This document shows, piece by piece, positions 53,180-62,494 of a DNA stretch of 64,000 bases. The notes below the pieces were generated by a model. It did not search any database. It worked only from the letters and a program-made list of their open reading frames with translations, and was not told where the DNA came from. The DNA comes from Paraburkholderia caledonica NBRC 102488 (GTDB lineage: Bacteria > Pseudomonadota > Gammaproteobacteria > Burkholderiales > Burkholderiaceae), in assembly GCF_000685095.1 (NCBI RefSeq), contig NZ_BAYE01000015.1, positions 1-64,000 of the forward strand. Direction: 5' to 3'. The position numbers and the translations under genes are program-made. Position 1 is the stretch's first letter. Each line of letters opens with the position of its first letter.

Positions 53180-54016
53180 ATGAATCAGCTCATGAATCAA
53201 CTCAAGCCCGTTCGATCGACAGCGCGCCGCGCATTCGCCACGCTGGCCGCAACGCTCGCGTTCACCGGCGCTGGCGCGCTCAGCGCGTTCTCGCCGGCCG
53301 CTCATGCCGATGCGCTCGACAGCATTGCCAAATCGGGCACCGTGCGCATTGGGGTGTTCATGGACTATCCGCCGTTCGGCTCGATCGGGCCGGACATGAA
53401 GCCGATGGGCTATGACATCGACGTCGCGAATCTGATCGGCCGCGCGCTCAACGCCAAGGTCGAACTGGTGCAGGTGACGGGCGACAACCGCATGGCGTAC
53501 CTCGCGGACCGCAAGGCCGACATGCTGCTGTCGGTCGGTCAGACGCCCGAGCGCGAGAAGGTGATCGACTTCTCGCAGCCGTACGCGCCGTACTACCTTG
53601 CCGTGTTCGGCCCGAAAGCATTGCCGGTGAAAAACGCCGCCGATCTGGCAGGCAAGTCCATTTCGGTCGCGCGCGGCACACTGGAAGACCTGAGCGTGAC
53701 GAAGATTGCGCCGCCCAGCGCGAACATCAAACGTTTCGACAATCCTAACGGAGCAATTTCGGCGTTTCTTTCTGGTCAGGTACAGTTGATGGTCGTCGGC
53801 AACGACGTCGGCGCCACGATTCTCGCGCGTCATCCCGCGAACGATCCCGAGCAGAAGTTCTCGCTTTTCAGCTCGCCGGATCACGTCGGTTTGAACAAGA
53901 ACGAGCCGCGTCTGAAGCAGAAAGTCGACGAAACCATAGCCAAGGCCCGCAAGGACGGCACCATGAACGCGATTTCGCAGAAATGGCTGCGCACGCCGTT
54001 GCCGGCCGACCTCTGA
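53180..54016 (+). CDS. Amino-acid-type ABC substrate-binding protein
   Basis: 278 residues: a Sec signal ending SPAAHA near residue 37 and a family-3 binding domain (IAKSGTVRIGVFMDYPPFGSI ... GYDIDVANLIGRAL). Binds polar amino acids or related compounds. GAGGACAGACC precedes ATG 53180. It follows the polyamine-type ATPase gene by 52 bp. Confidence 0.87.
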   Translation: MNQLMNQLKPVRSTARRAFATLAATLAFTGAGALSAFSPAAHADALDSIAKSGTVRIGVFMDYPPFGSIGPDMKPMGYDIDVANLIGRALNAKVELVQVTGDNRMAYLADRKADMLLSVGQTPEREKVIDFSQPYAPYYLAVFGPKALPVKNAADLAGKSISVARGTLEDLSVTKIAPPSANIKRFDNPNGAISAFLSGQVQLMVVGNDVGATILARHPANDPEQKFSLFSSPDHVGLNKNEPRLKQKVDETIAKARKDGTMNAISQKWLRTPLPADL

Positions 54017-54057
54017 ATTTCCTGTACGGAGTTTGACTTCACGATGAGCGCCACGCC

Positions 54058-54804
54058 ATGACCTATGCGTTCGATTTCAGCGGCTTCGGCCTCTATGCGG
54101 GGATGCTCGCGCGCGGTGTTGCCGTCACATTGGGACTCACGGCGATCTCGACCTTGCTCGGCGGTGTCGTCGGCATCGCAGGCGCGAGCGTCGCGGTGGC
54201 CGGACCAAAATGGGCGCGCTGGGTCGTGGCGAGCTATGTGGAACTGATCCGCAATACGCCGTTCATCGTGCAGTTGTTCTTCGTGTTCTTCGGCCTGCCG
54301 AGCCTCGGCGTTCATATCGACGAAATACAGGCGGCGATTCTGGCGATGACCGTCAACCTGGGTGCCTACGCAATCGAAATCGTGCGCGCGGGCATCGACT
54401 CCATTTCGCGCGGCCAGGTTCAGGCCGCGCAAGCGCTCGGTCTGCACGGACGGCAAGTGTTTCGCTACATCGTGCTGCCGCAGGCGCTCGCCAATGTGTT
54501 TCCCGCGCTCCTGAGCCAGGTGCTGATCGTGATGCTCGGCTCGGCGGTGGTGTCGCAGATCTCCGTTCCCGATCTCACCTACGCAGCCAACTTCATCCAG
54601 TCGCGCAATTTCCGTTCGTTCGAGAGCTACCTGATCATCACGGCGACGTATCTGCTGCTGTCCATCGTGCTGCGGCAAATCCTCAACAGGTTCGGACGCG
54701 GCCTGTTCGCGGGCCGCACCGCGCGCGGCGCCGACAGCGCGCCTCGCAGCTGGCGCGCCCGCCTGATGTGGCGCGGCGCCCGCACCCTGCCCGCGGAGCG
54801 TTGA
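54058..54804 (+). CDS. Amino-acid ABC permease (HisM/GlnP type)
   Basis: 248 residues, about five membrane helices and the EAA loop VQAAQALGLHGRQVFRYIVLPQAL. Also ELIRNTPFIVQLFFVFFGLP, typical of the His/Glu/Gln/Arg family. The C terminus is a basic Arg-rich tail. It is followed by the second permease after 2 bp. Confidence 0.88.
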   Translation: MTYAFDFSGFGLYAGMLARGVAVTLGLTAISTLLGGVVGIAGASVAVAGPKWARWVVASYVELIRNTPFIVQLFFVFFGLPSLGVHIDEIQAAILAMTVNLGAYAIEIVRAGIDSISRGQVQAAQALGLHGRQVFRYIVLPQALANVFPALLSQVLIVMLGSAVVSQISVPDLTYAANFIQSRNFRSFESYLIITATYLLLSIVLRQILNRFGRGLFAGRTARGADSAPRSWRARLMWRGARTLPAER

Positions 54805-54806
54805 TC

Positions 54807-55463
54807 ATGGTCGAATTCACCCTGTGGGACATCGCTCGCAATCTGCTGCTGGCGGCGCGCTGGACAGTGCTGCTCTCGTTGATCGCGTTTGTCGGCGGCG
54901 GCATCGTTGGCCTGATCCTGCTCGCCATGCGTGTGTCGCCGCTCGCGTGGCTGCGCCGCATCGTCGTGCTCTATGTGGAGGTGTTTCAGGGCACCCCGCT
55001 ACTCATGCAACTCTTTCTCGCGTTTTTTGGTCTGCCGCTCCTCGGCGTGGACGTGTCGCCGTGGGTCGCCGCCACGGTCACGCTCACGCTTTACACGAGC
55101 GCGTATCTGGTCGACATCTGGCGAGGCTGTGTAGAAGCCGTGCCGCGCGGTCAGTGGGCCGCCGGCGCGAGTCTCGGCATGACGTTCAGCCAGCAGTTGC
55201 GTTATATCGTCTGGCCGCAGGCGCTCAAAATCGCCGTTGCGCCGACGGTCGGCTTTCTCGTGCAGGTGGTCAAGAGCACTGCGCTGGCGTCGATTATCGG
55301 CTTCACCGAATTGACGAAGACCGGCACGATGATCACGAACGCAGCGTTCCGGCCGTTTCCGATCTACGGGATGGTCGCAATGATCTACTTCGCGATGTGC
55401 TTTCCGCTGACCTGGTACGCACGCGTGCTGGAGAAGCGGCAAAAGGTCGGACAGCATCGCTAG
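54807..55463 (+). CDS. Amino-acid ABC permease (HisM/GlnP type)
   Basis: 218 residues, paralogous to the previous permease: EVFQGTPLLMQLFLAFFGLP and the EAA loop GQWAAGASLGMTFSQQLRYI. Together they form a heterodimeric channel. No ATPase of the GlnQ/HisP family is encoded before the terminator at 55494. Confidence 0.88.
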   Translation: MVEFTLWDIARNLLLAARWTVLLSLIAFVGGGIVGLILLAMRVSPLAWLRRIVVLYVEVFQGTPLLMQLFLAFFGLPLLGVDVSPWVAATVTLTLYTSAYLVDIWRGCVEAVPRGQWAAGASLGMTFSQQLRYIVWPQALKIAVAPTVGFLVQVVKSTALASIIGFTELTKTGTMITNAAFRPFPIYGMVAMIYFAMCFPLTWYARVLEKRQKVGQHR

Positions 55464-55493
55464 ACCGCGCGAGCCGCGTGCGTCGCAGAATGG

Positions 55494-55532
55494 AAAAAAG
55501 CGTCAACCGCCGAAAGACGGTTGACGCTTTTT
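55494..55532. terminator. Bidirectional intrinsic terminator
   Basis: A 10-bp perfect stem (55500-55509 with 55518-55527) flanked by A6 on the left and T5 on the right ends both the rightward ABC operon and the leftward cytochrome/molybdenum-hydroxylase operon. Confidence 0.9.
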
Positions 55533-55557
55533 CATGCGCTCACGCTTTACGCTACAG

Positions 55558-56853
55558 CTAGCGCGCCGCTTGAGTCGACTTGCGCAGCTTCGTCACGTCG
55601 GCGGCCGTGACTGCCGGCGCACCGTTGTTCCAGCCGGCACGCACGAACGTGAGCACGTCGGCGATCTGCTGGTCGTTGAGCACCGGCGCGTACTTCGGCA
55701 TCGGATACGGCGCGGGAATACCGCCGATCACGAGATCCTCGGTGCCGTTCAGCGTCACGTTGATGAGCGACGACGCGTCCTTTTCCAGCACGTTCGGATT
55801 GCCGGCCAACGGCGCGAGCATCGGCGCAAAACCGCGTCCATCGACACCGTGACAATGCATGCAATAGGCGGTGTAGACGCGCGCGCCGGCATCGTTCGCG
55901 GGACGATTGAGCGACACCTTCGTCGTTTGCGGATCGTACTTGTAGGGCGGCGCACCGTTGCCGCCCACCGCCGGCAGCGACTTCAGATACGTCGTCATGG
56001 CCGCGATATCGCCGTCGTTCAGGTGCTGCGTGCTGTTGTTGATCACACTCGTCATCGAGCCGAATGCGGAAGCGTGACGATTCGCGCCAGTCTTCAGGAA
56101 CGCCTGCAAGTCCTGATCGCTCCAGCGCCCGAGGCCCACGTTATGTTCGCCGGTGAGGTTCGTCGCGTTCCAGTTGTCGAGCAGACCACCAGTCAGGAAC
56201 GCGTTGCCTGTTTCGTCGAGCGCCTTCTCCTGGAACGCGATGCCGCGCGGCGTATGACATGAGCCGCAGTGCCCGAGTCCCTGGATCAGATACGCGCCGC
56301 GATTCCATGCGACGTCCTTGCCCGGCTTGTTCTGGTACACGCCCTTCTCGAGGAACACCATGTTCCACAGCTTCAGCGGCCAGCGCATGTTCATCGGCCA
56401 TTTGATGTCGGACTCGCGATTGGCCTGCTGCACCGGCGCGACGCCGCTCATGAAAAACGCGTAGAGCGCTTTCATGTCTTCGTCGTTGACCTTTGCATAC
56501 GACGGATACGGCATCGCCGGATACAGGTTATGCCCGTCCTTTGCGACACCTTCGCGCATGGCGCGGGCAAAGTCCTGTTCCGTATAGCTGCCGATGCCGG
56601 TTTGCGGGTCAGGCGTGATGTTGGTGGTGTAGATCTGGCCCATCGGCGTGTTCATCGGCAAGCCGCCCGCGAACGGCTTGCCTTTCGGCGCCGTGTGGCA
56701 TGCGGCGCAATCGCCGGCCTTGGCCAGATACGCGCCGCGTTGTACGAGCGCCTGGTCGGCTGCGGATGCCGCCGCGCTTGCCGGCGATGTCTGGGTCACA
56801 AATGGCAACGCCACGCATAGCGCCGCACCGAAACCCTTCAGAGTGTTTTTCAT
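55558..56853 (-). CDS. Triheme membrane cytochrome c subunit of a periplasmic dehydrogenase
   Basis: 431 residues: a signal peptide (to about residue 28) and three c-type heme sites CAACH, CGSCH and CMHCH. This matches the cytochrome subunits of alcohol/aldehyde dehydrogenases and IorAB-type enzymes that pass electrons to ubiquinone. It lies 12 bp after iorB and shares that operon. GGGAG lies before ATG 56853. Confidence 0.9.
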   Translation of the reverse strand: MKNTLKGFGAALCVALPFVTQTSPASAAASAADQALVQRGAYLAKAGDCAACHTAPKGKPFAGGLPMNTPMGQIYTTNITPDPQTGIGSYTEQDFARAMREGVAKDGHNLYPAMPYPSYAKVNDEDMKALYAFFMSGVAPVQQANRESDIKWPMNMRWPLKLWNMVFLEKGVYQNKPGKDVAWNRGAYLIQGLGHCGSCHTPRGIAFQEKALDETGNAFLTGGLLDNWNATNLTGEHNVGLGRWSDQDLQAFLKTGANRHASAFGSMTSVINNSTQHLNDGDIAAMTTYLKSLPAVGGNGAPPYKYDPQTTKVSLNRPANDAGARVYTAYCMHCHGVDGRGFAPMLAPLAGNPNVLEKDASSLINVTLNGTEDLVIGGIPAPYPMPKYAPVLNDQQIADVLTFVRAGWNNGAPAVTAADVTKLRKSTQAAR

Positions 56854-56865
56854 GTCGGGCTCCCG

Positions 56866-59115
56866 TTAAGCGGTTTTCAACTGGCTGCCGACCGGCAATT
56901 GCCGCAGCCGCTTGCCGGTGGCTGCGAAAATCGCGTTGGTCAGCGCGGGCGCGAGCGCGGCTGTTCCCGGCTCGCCGATGCCGCCCGGCGCCTCGCTGCT
57001 CTTCACAATATGCACGTCGATAGGCGGCGTCTCGTCGATACGCAGCATCCGGTAATCCGTGAAGTTGTTCTGCTCCACGCGGCCGTCCTTGATCGTGATC
57101 TCGCTATAAAGCGCCGCCGTAATGCCGAAGATGATGCCGCCTTGCACCTGCGCTTCGACGGTGTTCGGATTGACGACCATCCCGCAATCGACCGCGCACA
57201 CCACGCGCTTGACCGCCACCTCGCCCTGATCGACCGCGACGTCGACGACGATCGCGAAGTAGCTGCCGAACGCATGCATGACCGACACGCCGCGCCCTTG
57301 CCCCTTCGGCAGCGCGCTGCCCCAATTGGCCGCCTGCGTGGCAGTGTTGAGCACGTTCAGCGCGCGCGGCGTCTTGCCGAGCAGATCGCGCCGGTATTTG
57401 ACCGGGTCCACCTTGGCCTCGGCCGCGAGTTCGTCGATAAAACTTTCGACCACGAACGTGCCGCGCGTCGGGCCCACGCCGCGCCAGAACGCAGTGGGAA
57501 TGGCGTGCGGCTCCTGGCGCACGTAGTCGACAAGCTGGTTGGGCAAGTCGTACGGCAGATCGGACGCGACTTCGACCGCGTCGGGATCGAGCCCGTCCTT
57601 GAATGCAGGCGGCGCAAAGCGCGCCATGATCGACGAACCGACGATCCGGTGCTGCCACGCGAGCGGCTTGCCGTTTGCGTCGAGGCCTGCGGAAATCTTG
57701 TCGTAGTAGTACGGCCGGTACATGTCGTGCTGAATGTCTTCTTCGCGCGTCCACAGCACTTTGACGGGCGTCGACACCTGCTTGCCGATCTTGACCGCCT
57801 GCGTGACCATATCGAACTCGAGCCGGCGACCGAAGCCGCCGCCGATCAGATGGTTGTGCACGACGATCTTGTCGGCGGGCAAGCCGGTCACGGCCATCGC
57901 CGCGTCGCGCACGCGCGTGGGCACCTGCGAGCCGAGCCAGATTTCGCAGCCATCGGGGCGCACATGCACCGTACAGTTGATCGGCTCCATCGTGGCATGC
58001 GCGAGAAACGGCTGCTGATAGACGGCATCGACTCGCGTCTTCGCGTTGGAAAAGGCGTGCACCACGTCGCCGTCTTTGCGTGCGACCGCGCCGTTGCGTT
58101 GCGACGCGTTGGCCAGATCGTCGACGATCTGCTTCATCGAAAGCTTTGCGTCCGCGCCCTCGTTCCATTGGATGTCGAGCGCCTGCAGCCCGCGTTTGGC
58201 TGCCCACGTGTGATCGCCGATCACGGCGACCGCGTTGTCGATCTTGACGACCTGACGCACGCCGGGGATTTTCTTCGCGTTGGTATCGTCGACGCTCGCA
58301 AGCTTGCCACCGAACACGGGGCAATTAGCGATGGCCGCATAGACCATGTCGGGTAGTCGCACGTCGAGGCCGAAGGTTGCGGTGCCGTCCACTTTTTCCG
58401 GCGAATCGAGGCGCTTCACGGCCGTGCCGATGATCTTGAAGTCCTTCGGGTCCTTCAGCGGCACGTTCTGCGGCACCGGCAGTTTGGCCGCGGCATCCAC
58501 CAGTTGGCCATAGCCGATGCTGCGATTGCTCGCTGCGTGAATGACCTGGCCGGATTTCGCATGGCAGCTCGCGGCGTCCACTTGCCATTGCTGCGCGGCC
58601 GCGCCGATAAGCAGCATGCGCGCGGTGGCTCCTGCCTTGCGCATCGGCTCCCATGCATAGCGGATCGACGTCGATCCACCGGTGAGCTGGCCGCCGAGCA
58701 GCGGGTCGGTGAAGAGCTTCTCGTCCGGCGGCGCGTGGTCGAGCGTGACTGTGTCGAGCGGCACTTCGAGTTCTTCGGCGATCAACATTGGAATCGACGT
58801 ATAGACGCCCTGACCCATCTCGACCTTCGGAATCACCAGCGTGACCTTGCCTGCTGTATCGATCTGGATGAACGCATTCGGTGCGAACACGCCGTTCTGC
58901 GCCGCTTCGTTTGCGTCGCCGCCAATCACCGACTTGCCGGCTTTCTGGTCCTGACTGACGGCCGGCATGCTGAAGCCGAGCAGCAGCCCGCCGCCCGCCG
59001 CCGCGCCCACGGTCACACTCAGCTTGAGGAACGTGCGGCGCGACACGCCGCGCTTTCCGTTTGCCTCGGGCGAGGACGTTGCGCCGTTCTGTGCATCGAG
59101 CAATCCTTGCGACAT
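56866..59115 (-). CDS. Molybdopterin-binding hydroxylase large subunit (IorB/aldehyde-oxidase type)
   Basis: 749 residues with a Tat signal (VSRRTFLKLSVTVGAAAGG, about 24-42), meaning folded export with the Mo cofactor. Contains the xanthine-oxidase-family domains (GGGFGRRLEFDMV near 450, HNHLIGGGFG) and a C-terminal GIGEPGTAALAPAL. Annotated homologues are isoquinoline 1-oxidoreductase beta or membrane aldehyde dehydrogenase. The substrate is unknown. CGAAGGGAG precedes ATG 59115; the frame to 59238 is not used. Confidence 0.9.
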   Translation of the reverse strand: MSQGLLDAQNGATSSPEANGKRGVSRRTFLKLSVTVGAAAGGGLLLGFSMPAVSQDQKAGKSVIGGDANEAAQNGVFAPNAFIQIDTAGKVTLVIPKVEMGQGVYTSIPMLIAEELEVPLDTVTLDHAPPDEKLFTDPLLGGQLTGGSTSIRYAWEPMRKAGATARMLLIGAAAQQWQVDAASCHAKSGQVIHAASNRSIGYGQLVDAAAKLPVPQNVPLKDPKDFKIIGTAVKRLDSPEKVDGTATFGLDVRLPDMVYAAIANCPVFGGKLASVDDTNAKKIPGVRQVVKIDNAVAVIGDHTWAAKRGLQALDIQWNEGADAKLSMKQIVDDLANASQRNGAVARKDGDVVHAFSNAKTRVDAVYQQPFLAHATMEPINCTVHVRPDGCEIWLGSQVPTRVRDAAMAVTGLPADKIVVHNHLIGGGFGRRLEFDMVTQAVKIGKQVSTPVKVLWTREEDIQHDMYRPYYYDKISAGLDANGKPLAWQHRIVGSSIMARFAPPAFKDGLDPDAVEVASDLPYDLPNQLVDYVRQEPHAIPTAFWRGVGPTRGTFVVESFIDELAAEAKVDPVKYRRDLLGKTPRALNVLNTATQAANWGSALPKGQGRGVSVMHAFGSYFAIVVDVAVDQGEVAVKRVVCAVDCGMVVNPNTVEAQVQGGIIFGITAALYSEITIKDGRVEQNNFTDYRMLRIDETPPIDVHIVKSSEAPGGIGEPGTAALAPALTNAIFAATGKRLRQLPVGSQLKTA

Positions 59116-59116
59116 A

Positions 59117-59572
59117 TCAGACTCCCTTCGCTGCATGCTTGATTGCAACGCGAATGCGGTTGTACGTGCCGCAGCGGCAGATGTTGCCCGCCATGGCCGC
59201 GTCGATGTCAGCATCGGTAGGATTGGGGTTGCTCGCAATCAGCGAGGCCGCCGACATGACCTGGCCCGACTGGCAGTAGCCGCATTGCACCACGTCCAGT
59301 TGACGCCACGCCTGCTGCACCTTCTGGCCCGCGGGCGTGTTGCCGACGGCTTCGATGGTCGTGATCTTCTTGTCGCCGACGGCCGCCGCCGGCAATACGC
59401 ACGAGCGCACCGCGACGCCGTCGAGATGAACGGTGCAGGCGCCGCACTGAGCGATGCCGCAGCCGAACTTCGTGCCGGTCAAGCCGACGAGATCGCGAAG
59501 GACCCACAACAGAGGCATGTCGGGCGGCGCGTCCACGGTATGTGTCTCGCCGTTGATATTGAATGTTGTCAT
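59117..59572 (-). CDS. 2Fe-2S small subunit (IorA type)
   Basis: 151 residues with the two iron-sulfur clusters of the xanthine-dehydrogenase family: CGIAQCGACTVHLDG plus Cys (plant-type) and CGYCQSGQ / CRCGTY (second cluster). It has no signal peptide of its own and is probably exported with the Tat-bearing large subunit. It is the first gene of the leftward operon; AAGGAG lies before ATG 59572. Confidence 0.92.
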   Translation of the reverse strand: MTTFNINGETHTVDAPPDMPLLWVLRDLVGLTGTKFGCGIAQCGACTVHLDGVAVRSCVLPAAAVGDKKITTIEAVGNTPAGQKVQQAWRQLDVVQCGYCQSGQVMSAASLIASNPNPTDADIDAAMAGNICRCGTYNRIRVAIKHAAKGV

Positions 59573-59888
59573 GATCGACTCCTTGTGGGGTTATCTTTTG
59601 CCACGCTGTTTAGTCATGACCGGCGTTCAAAACGCAGTGACTCGCCGCGTTTATTCGACAGCAATGACTAATGCGCGATGCCAATGTGCGCCGTTGCAAA
59701 GGCGTCGTCGCGTAACTGCACGCCAGGCATCGCGCTATTGGCTGCGAGGGTTCGGCGAATTGTAGCCGTGCATTAAGAACTTCGCCTGGACCCCGCCATT
59801 GGTGTGCAATGGCACCGGAGCGGCCCCAGGCGCCGCATTTTTGTTAGCATGGACGAGACCTGCACCGACTATCCGAAGGAGCCGCATC
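59573..59888. other. Divergent intergenic region
   Basis: No gene. It must hold the promoters of the leftward iorAB operon and of the rightward small gene at 59889, but I see no confident -35/-10 pair. Confidence 0.4.
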
Positions 59889-60287
59889 ATGAACGACCAG
59901 CAATGCACCCAATTCCTCTCGGAGATCCGCAGACCTTTGCTGGCGCTGCATAAGGCGATACTCGATCATGAGCGCGCGTCATACGAGAAAGAATTCGGCC
60001 CGGTCACGCCTGCGGCGTTTCTGCAAGTGCTGATCAACGGTACGGGCTTCCGCTGGCTCACGCCGCTCTCGACGATCATCGCGAACGTCGACGAAATTCT
60101 CGACGACAAGGAAGCCGACGCCACGGACCGGATCGCCGCTGCCGAAGCCGTTGCCGGCCTCTTCTCCCCCGACCAGCCAAACAATACTTTCCTGCCACGT
60201 TATCTGCCGCTGCTGCAGGCCGATCCGGCGATACTCCATTTGCATGGCCAGGTATCGCAGCTCTTGCGCGGCACGCAGGCGAAGTAG
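59889..60287 (+). CDS. Conserved hypothetical protein
   Basis: 132 residues, mostly helical, starting MNDQQCTQFLSEIRRPLLAL, with PVTPAAFLQVLINGTGFRWLTPLS in the middle and PRYLPLLQ near the end. No signal, no membrane helix, no known catalytic motif. GAAGGAGCC precedes ATG 59889. It is well formed and clearly a gene, but I do not recognise its role. Confidence 0.7.
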   Translation: MNDQQCTQFLSEIRRPLLALHKAILDHERASYEKEFGPVTPAAFLQVLINGTGFRWLTPLSTIIANVDEILDDKEADATDRIAAAEAVAGLFSPDQPNNTFLPRYLPLLQADPAILHLHGQVSQLLRGTQAK

Positions 60288-60713
60288 ACACCGACAGGCC
60301 TCGTCTCCCGGATTTCCTCACCGTTCGCAAGCCGCTGCATGTGGGGAGTGTGCGTTAATCCGGCTTGCTTGTTCATATGCGGCGGAGCTTCGCCAACCAG
60401 CGATTACCAGGCTTTGCCAGCCGTGACCGCGCAAAATCGCCCTGATTCAAGGGCATTCATGCGCGATTCGTAAAGATGATGCATGCGTGACCGGTCGACG
60501 GGTTGGCGTGCAAGCGCGATGAAAGATCTATCGGCCAAATTGCCTGGGTTTGCTGAACAATCTGAAGGTGAGCTTTTGCGGGACGTGAGTGGCTATGCCG
60601 AGCAGAGTCTGCATGTGCATCGCGGCGCCTGCCGCAAAACCACGCAAAACCGTCATGCATGCTATCGCGAGGCCTGCTAACGTAAGCAGACTTCGTCACC
60701 ACCGCTCACTGCC
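60288..60713. other. Intergenic region without recognised gene
   Basis: No plausible ORF or RNA signature. No intrinsic terminator is obvious after the hypothetical gene. Confidence 0.4.
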
Positions 60714-61541
60714 ATGGACGACTGGTCACTACCCCAAACCTATACGTTCCGCGATCAAAGCGTGCGCTTCAACGTGACAGGAACCGGCCCGCCACTCGTG
60801 CTGGTGCATGGCACACCGTTTTCATCCTATGTCTGGCATCGCATCGCGCCACATCTCGCGCAACGCCGCACGGTCCACTATTACGATTTGCTGGGCTATG
60901 GGCAGTCCGCCATGTGCGACGGCCAGGACGTGTCTCTTGGTGTCCAGAATGAGTTGCTCGCCGAGTTGCTCGCGCACTGGCAATTGAAGAGCCCGGATGT
61001 GATCGCGCATGACTTCGGCGGAGCCACGTCGTTGCGTGCGCATCTGATCAACGGCTGTGACTACCGCAGCCTCATGCTGATCGATCCGGTCGCGCTCGCC
61101 CCGTGGGGCTCGCCGTTCGTCCAGCATGTGCGCCGCCACGGCGATGCCTTTGCAGAGCTGCCGCCCTATATTCACGAGGCGGTGGTCAACGCGTATGTGC
61201 GCGGCGCGATCGCGCGCGACATCACAGATCAGGAGCTTGCGCCGTACGTGACGCCATGGCTCGGCGCAACAGGGCAAGCCGCGTTCTACCGGCAGATCGC
61301 GCAAATGGATCAGCGCTATACAGACGAAGTCGAACCCCGCTATGCGCAACTGCGCTGCCCGACGCAGATTCTGTGGGGCGAAGAGGATCGGTGGATTGAG
61401 CTGGAGCGCGGCCGTCGTCTGGCCGCGCTGATTCCGCAGGCGCGCTTTCAGGCCGTGCCGCGCGCAGGCCATCTGGTGCAGGAGGATGCGCCGGAAGCAA
61501 TCGTCGCGGCGGCGCTCGGTTGGTTCGGGTGGCTCGACTGA
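60714..61541 (+). CDS. Alpha/beta hydrolase with Asp nucleophile (dehalogenase/epoxide-hydrolase-like)
   Basis: 275 residues: oxyanion-hole HGTPFSS (about 32-38), nucleophile elbow AHDFGG with Asp in the nucleophile position, acid residue in the LWGEEDRWI region and catalytic His in RAGHLVQED. An Asp rather than Ser nucleophile is typical of haloalkane/fluoroacetate dehalogenases and epoxide hydrolases, not of esterases. The substrate is unknown. It is a single gene converging with the NlpD-like gene. Confidence 0.83.
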   Translation: MDDWSLPQTYTFRDQSVRFNVTGTGPPLVLVHGTPFSSYVWHRIAPHLAQRRTVHYYDLLGYGQSAMCDGQDVSLGVQNELLAELLAHWQLKSPDVIAHDFGGATSLRAHLINGCDYRSLMLIDPVALAPWGSPFVQHVRRHGDAFAELPPYIHEAVVNAYVRGAIARDITDQELAPYVTPWLGATGQAAFYRQIAQMDQRYTDEVEPRYAQLRCPTQILWGEEDRWIELERGRRLAALIPQARFQAVPRAGHLVQEDAPEAIVAAALGWFGWLD

Positions 61542-61561
61542 AGCCGCCCGCCGGGGTGCGC

Positions 61562-62494
61562 CTAGCCGCGTCCTTGCGGCAGGTACGGCATTGGATCAAT
61601 GGGCTTGCCGTCGCGGCGCAATTCGAAACCGACCGAGACGCGTGAGTTGTTCTGATCGCCCATCTCGGCGATCTGCTGCCCTTGACGAACGATGTCTCCG
61701 GTCTTGACCAGCAGCTTGCGGTTATGCGAGTAGGCGGTAAGAAAGTCTTTGTTGTGCTGGACGATGATGAGACTGCCGTAGCTGTTCAGCCCCGTACCGG
61801 CGTACATGACCTTGCCGTCGGCCGCAGCACGAACCGGATCGCCGGGCTTGCCGCCGATCTCGATGCCGCGCGTTTCGCCCGGCTGAAACCCTTCGACCAC
61901 CCGGCCGCCCGCCGGCCACGCGAGTGCAACACCGTTCGCGTGACGCATGGTCTGTTGCGCGACTTCGCGTGCTTCGGCGGCACTGGGGCCGGCCGAAGCT
62001 TGCGCGGCTGACGACATTCCGGCTGCGGCAGCATCGGCCGCGGAAGTCTGCGCGACGGAGGCGCTCGACGTAGCAGCGGTGGCTTTGTCGGCAGCCACTG
62101 CCGCGTTGACCGCCTGCGCCGTTTCCGGCGATGCAACACGCAATACCTCGCCCCGCTTCAACCGCGACGAAGCCTTGAGGCCGTTCCACGCCTGCAACTG
62201 CCCGACGCTGCAATGATGACGCTGCGCGATGCGCGCCAGCGTGTCTCCGCGCTTGACCCGATACACCAGCGGCGGCGCCTTCCTGAGTGGTGAGGCTTCA
62301 TTGGCGGCTGGCGTCGGCGTATTCGTCGATGCAGACGGTCCCGCCGTGCCTGCCAGGCTTGTGGCGCCTGTTGCCGATGCCCCGTCGCCCTGCGCACCCT
62401 GCTGCCCGAAGTTCGCGCAACCGGTCATCGCAAGCGCCAGCGACGCGCCGGCAATGCTGACCATTATTGCTCTGTCGAAACGCTTTCCGATCAT
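61562..62494 (-). CDS. LysM-M23 (NlpD-like) lipoprotein, second copy
   Basis: 310 residues starting MIGKRFDRAIM: lipobox MTGC, a LysM domain (RVKRGDTLARIAQRHHCS, about 78-125), a long Ala/Ser linker, and a LytM domain. Active M23 residues are missing: RGIEIGG replaces HxGxD, and the HxH region reads VSVGFEL. It is thus a likely amidase activator of the NlpD type. The extension to 62620 is not protein-like. Confidence 0.85.
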   Translation of the reverse strand: MIGKRFDRAIMVSIAGASLALAMTGCANFGQQGAQGDGASATGATSLAGTAGPSASTNTPTPAANEASPLRKAPPLVYRVKRGDTLARIAQRHHCSVGQLQAWNGLKASSRLKRGEVLRVASPETAQAVNAAVAADKATAATSSASVAQTSAADAAAAGMSSAAQASAGPSAAEAREVAQQTMRHANGVALAWPAGGRVVEGFQPGETRGIEIGGKPGDPVRAAADGKVMYAGTGLNSYGSLIIVQHNKDFLTAYSHNRKLLVKTGDIVRQGQQIAEMGDQNNSRVSVGFELRRDGKPIDPMPYLPQGRG

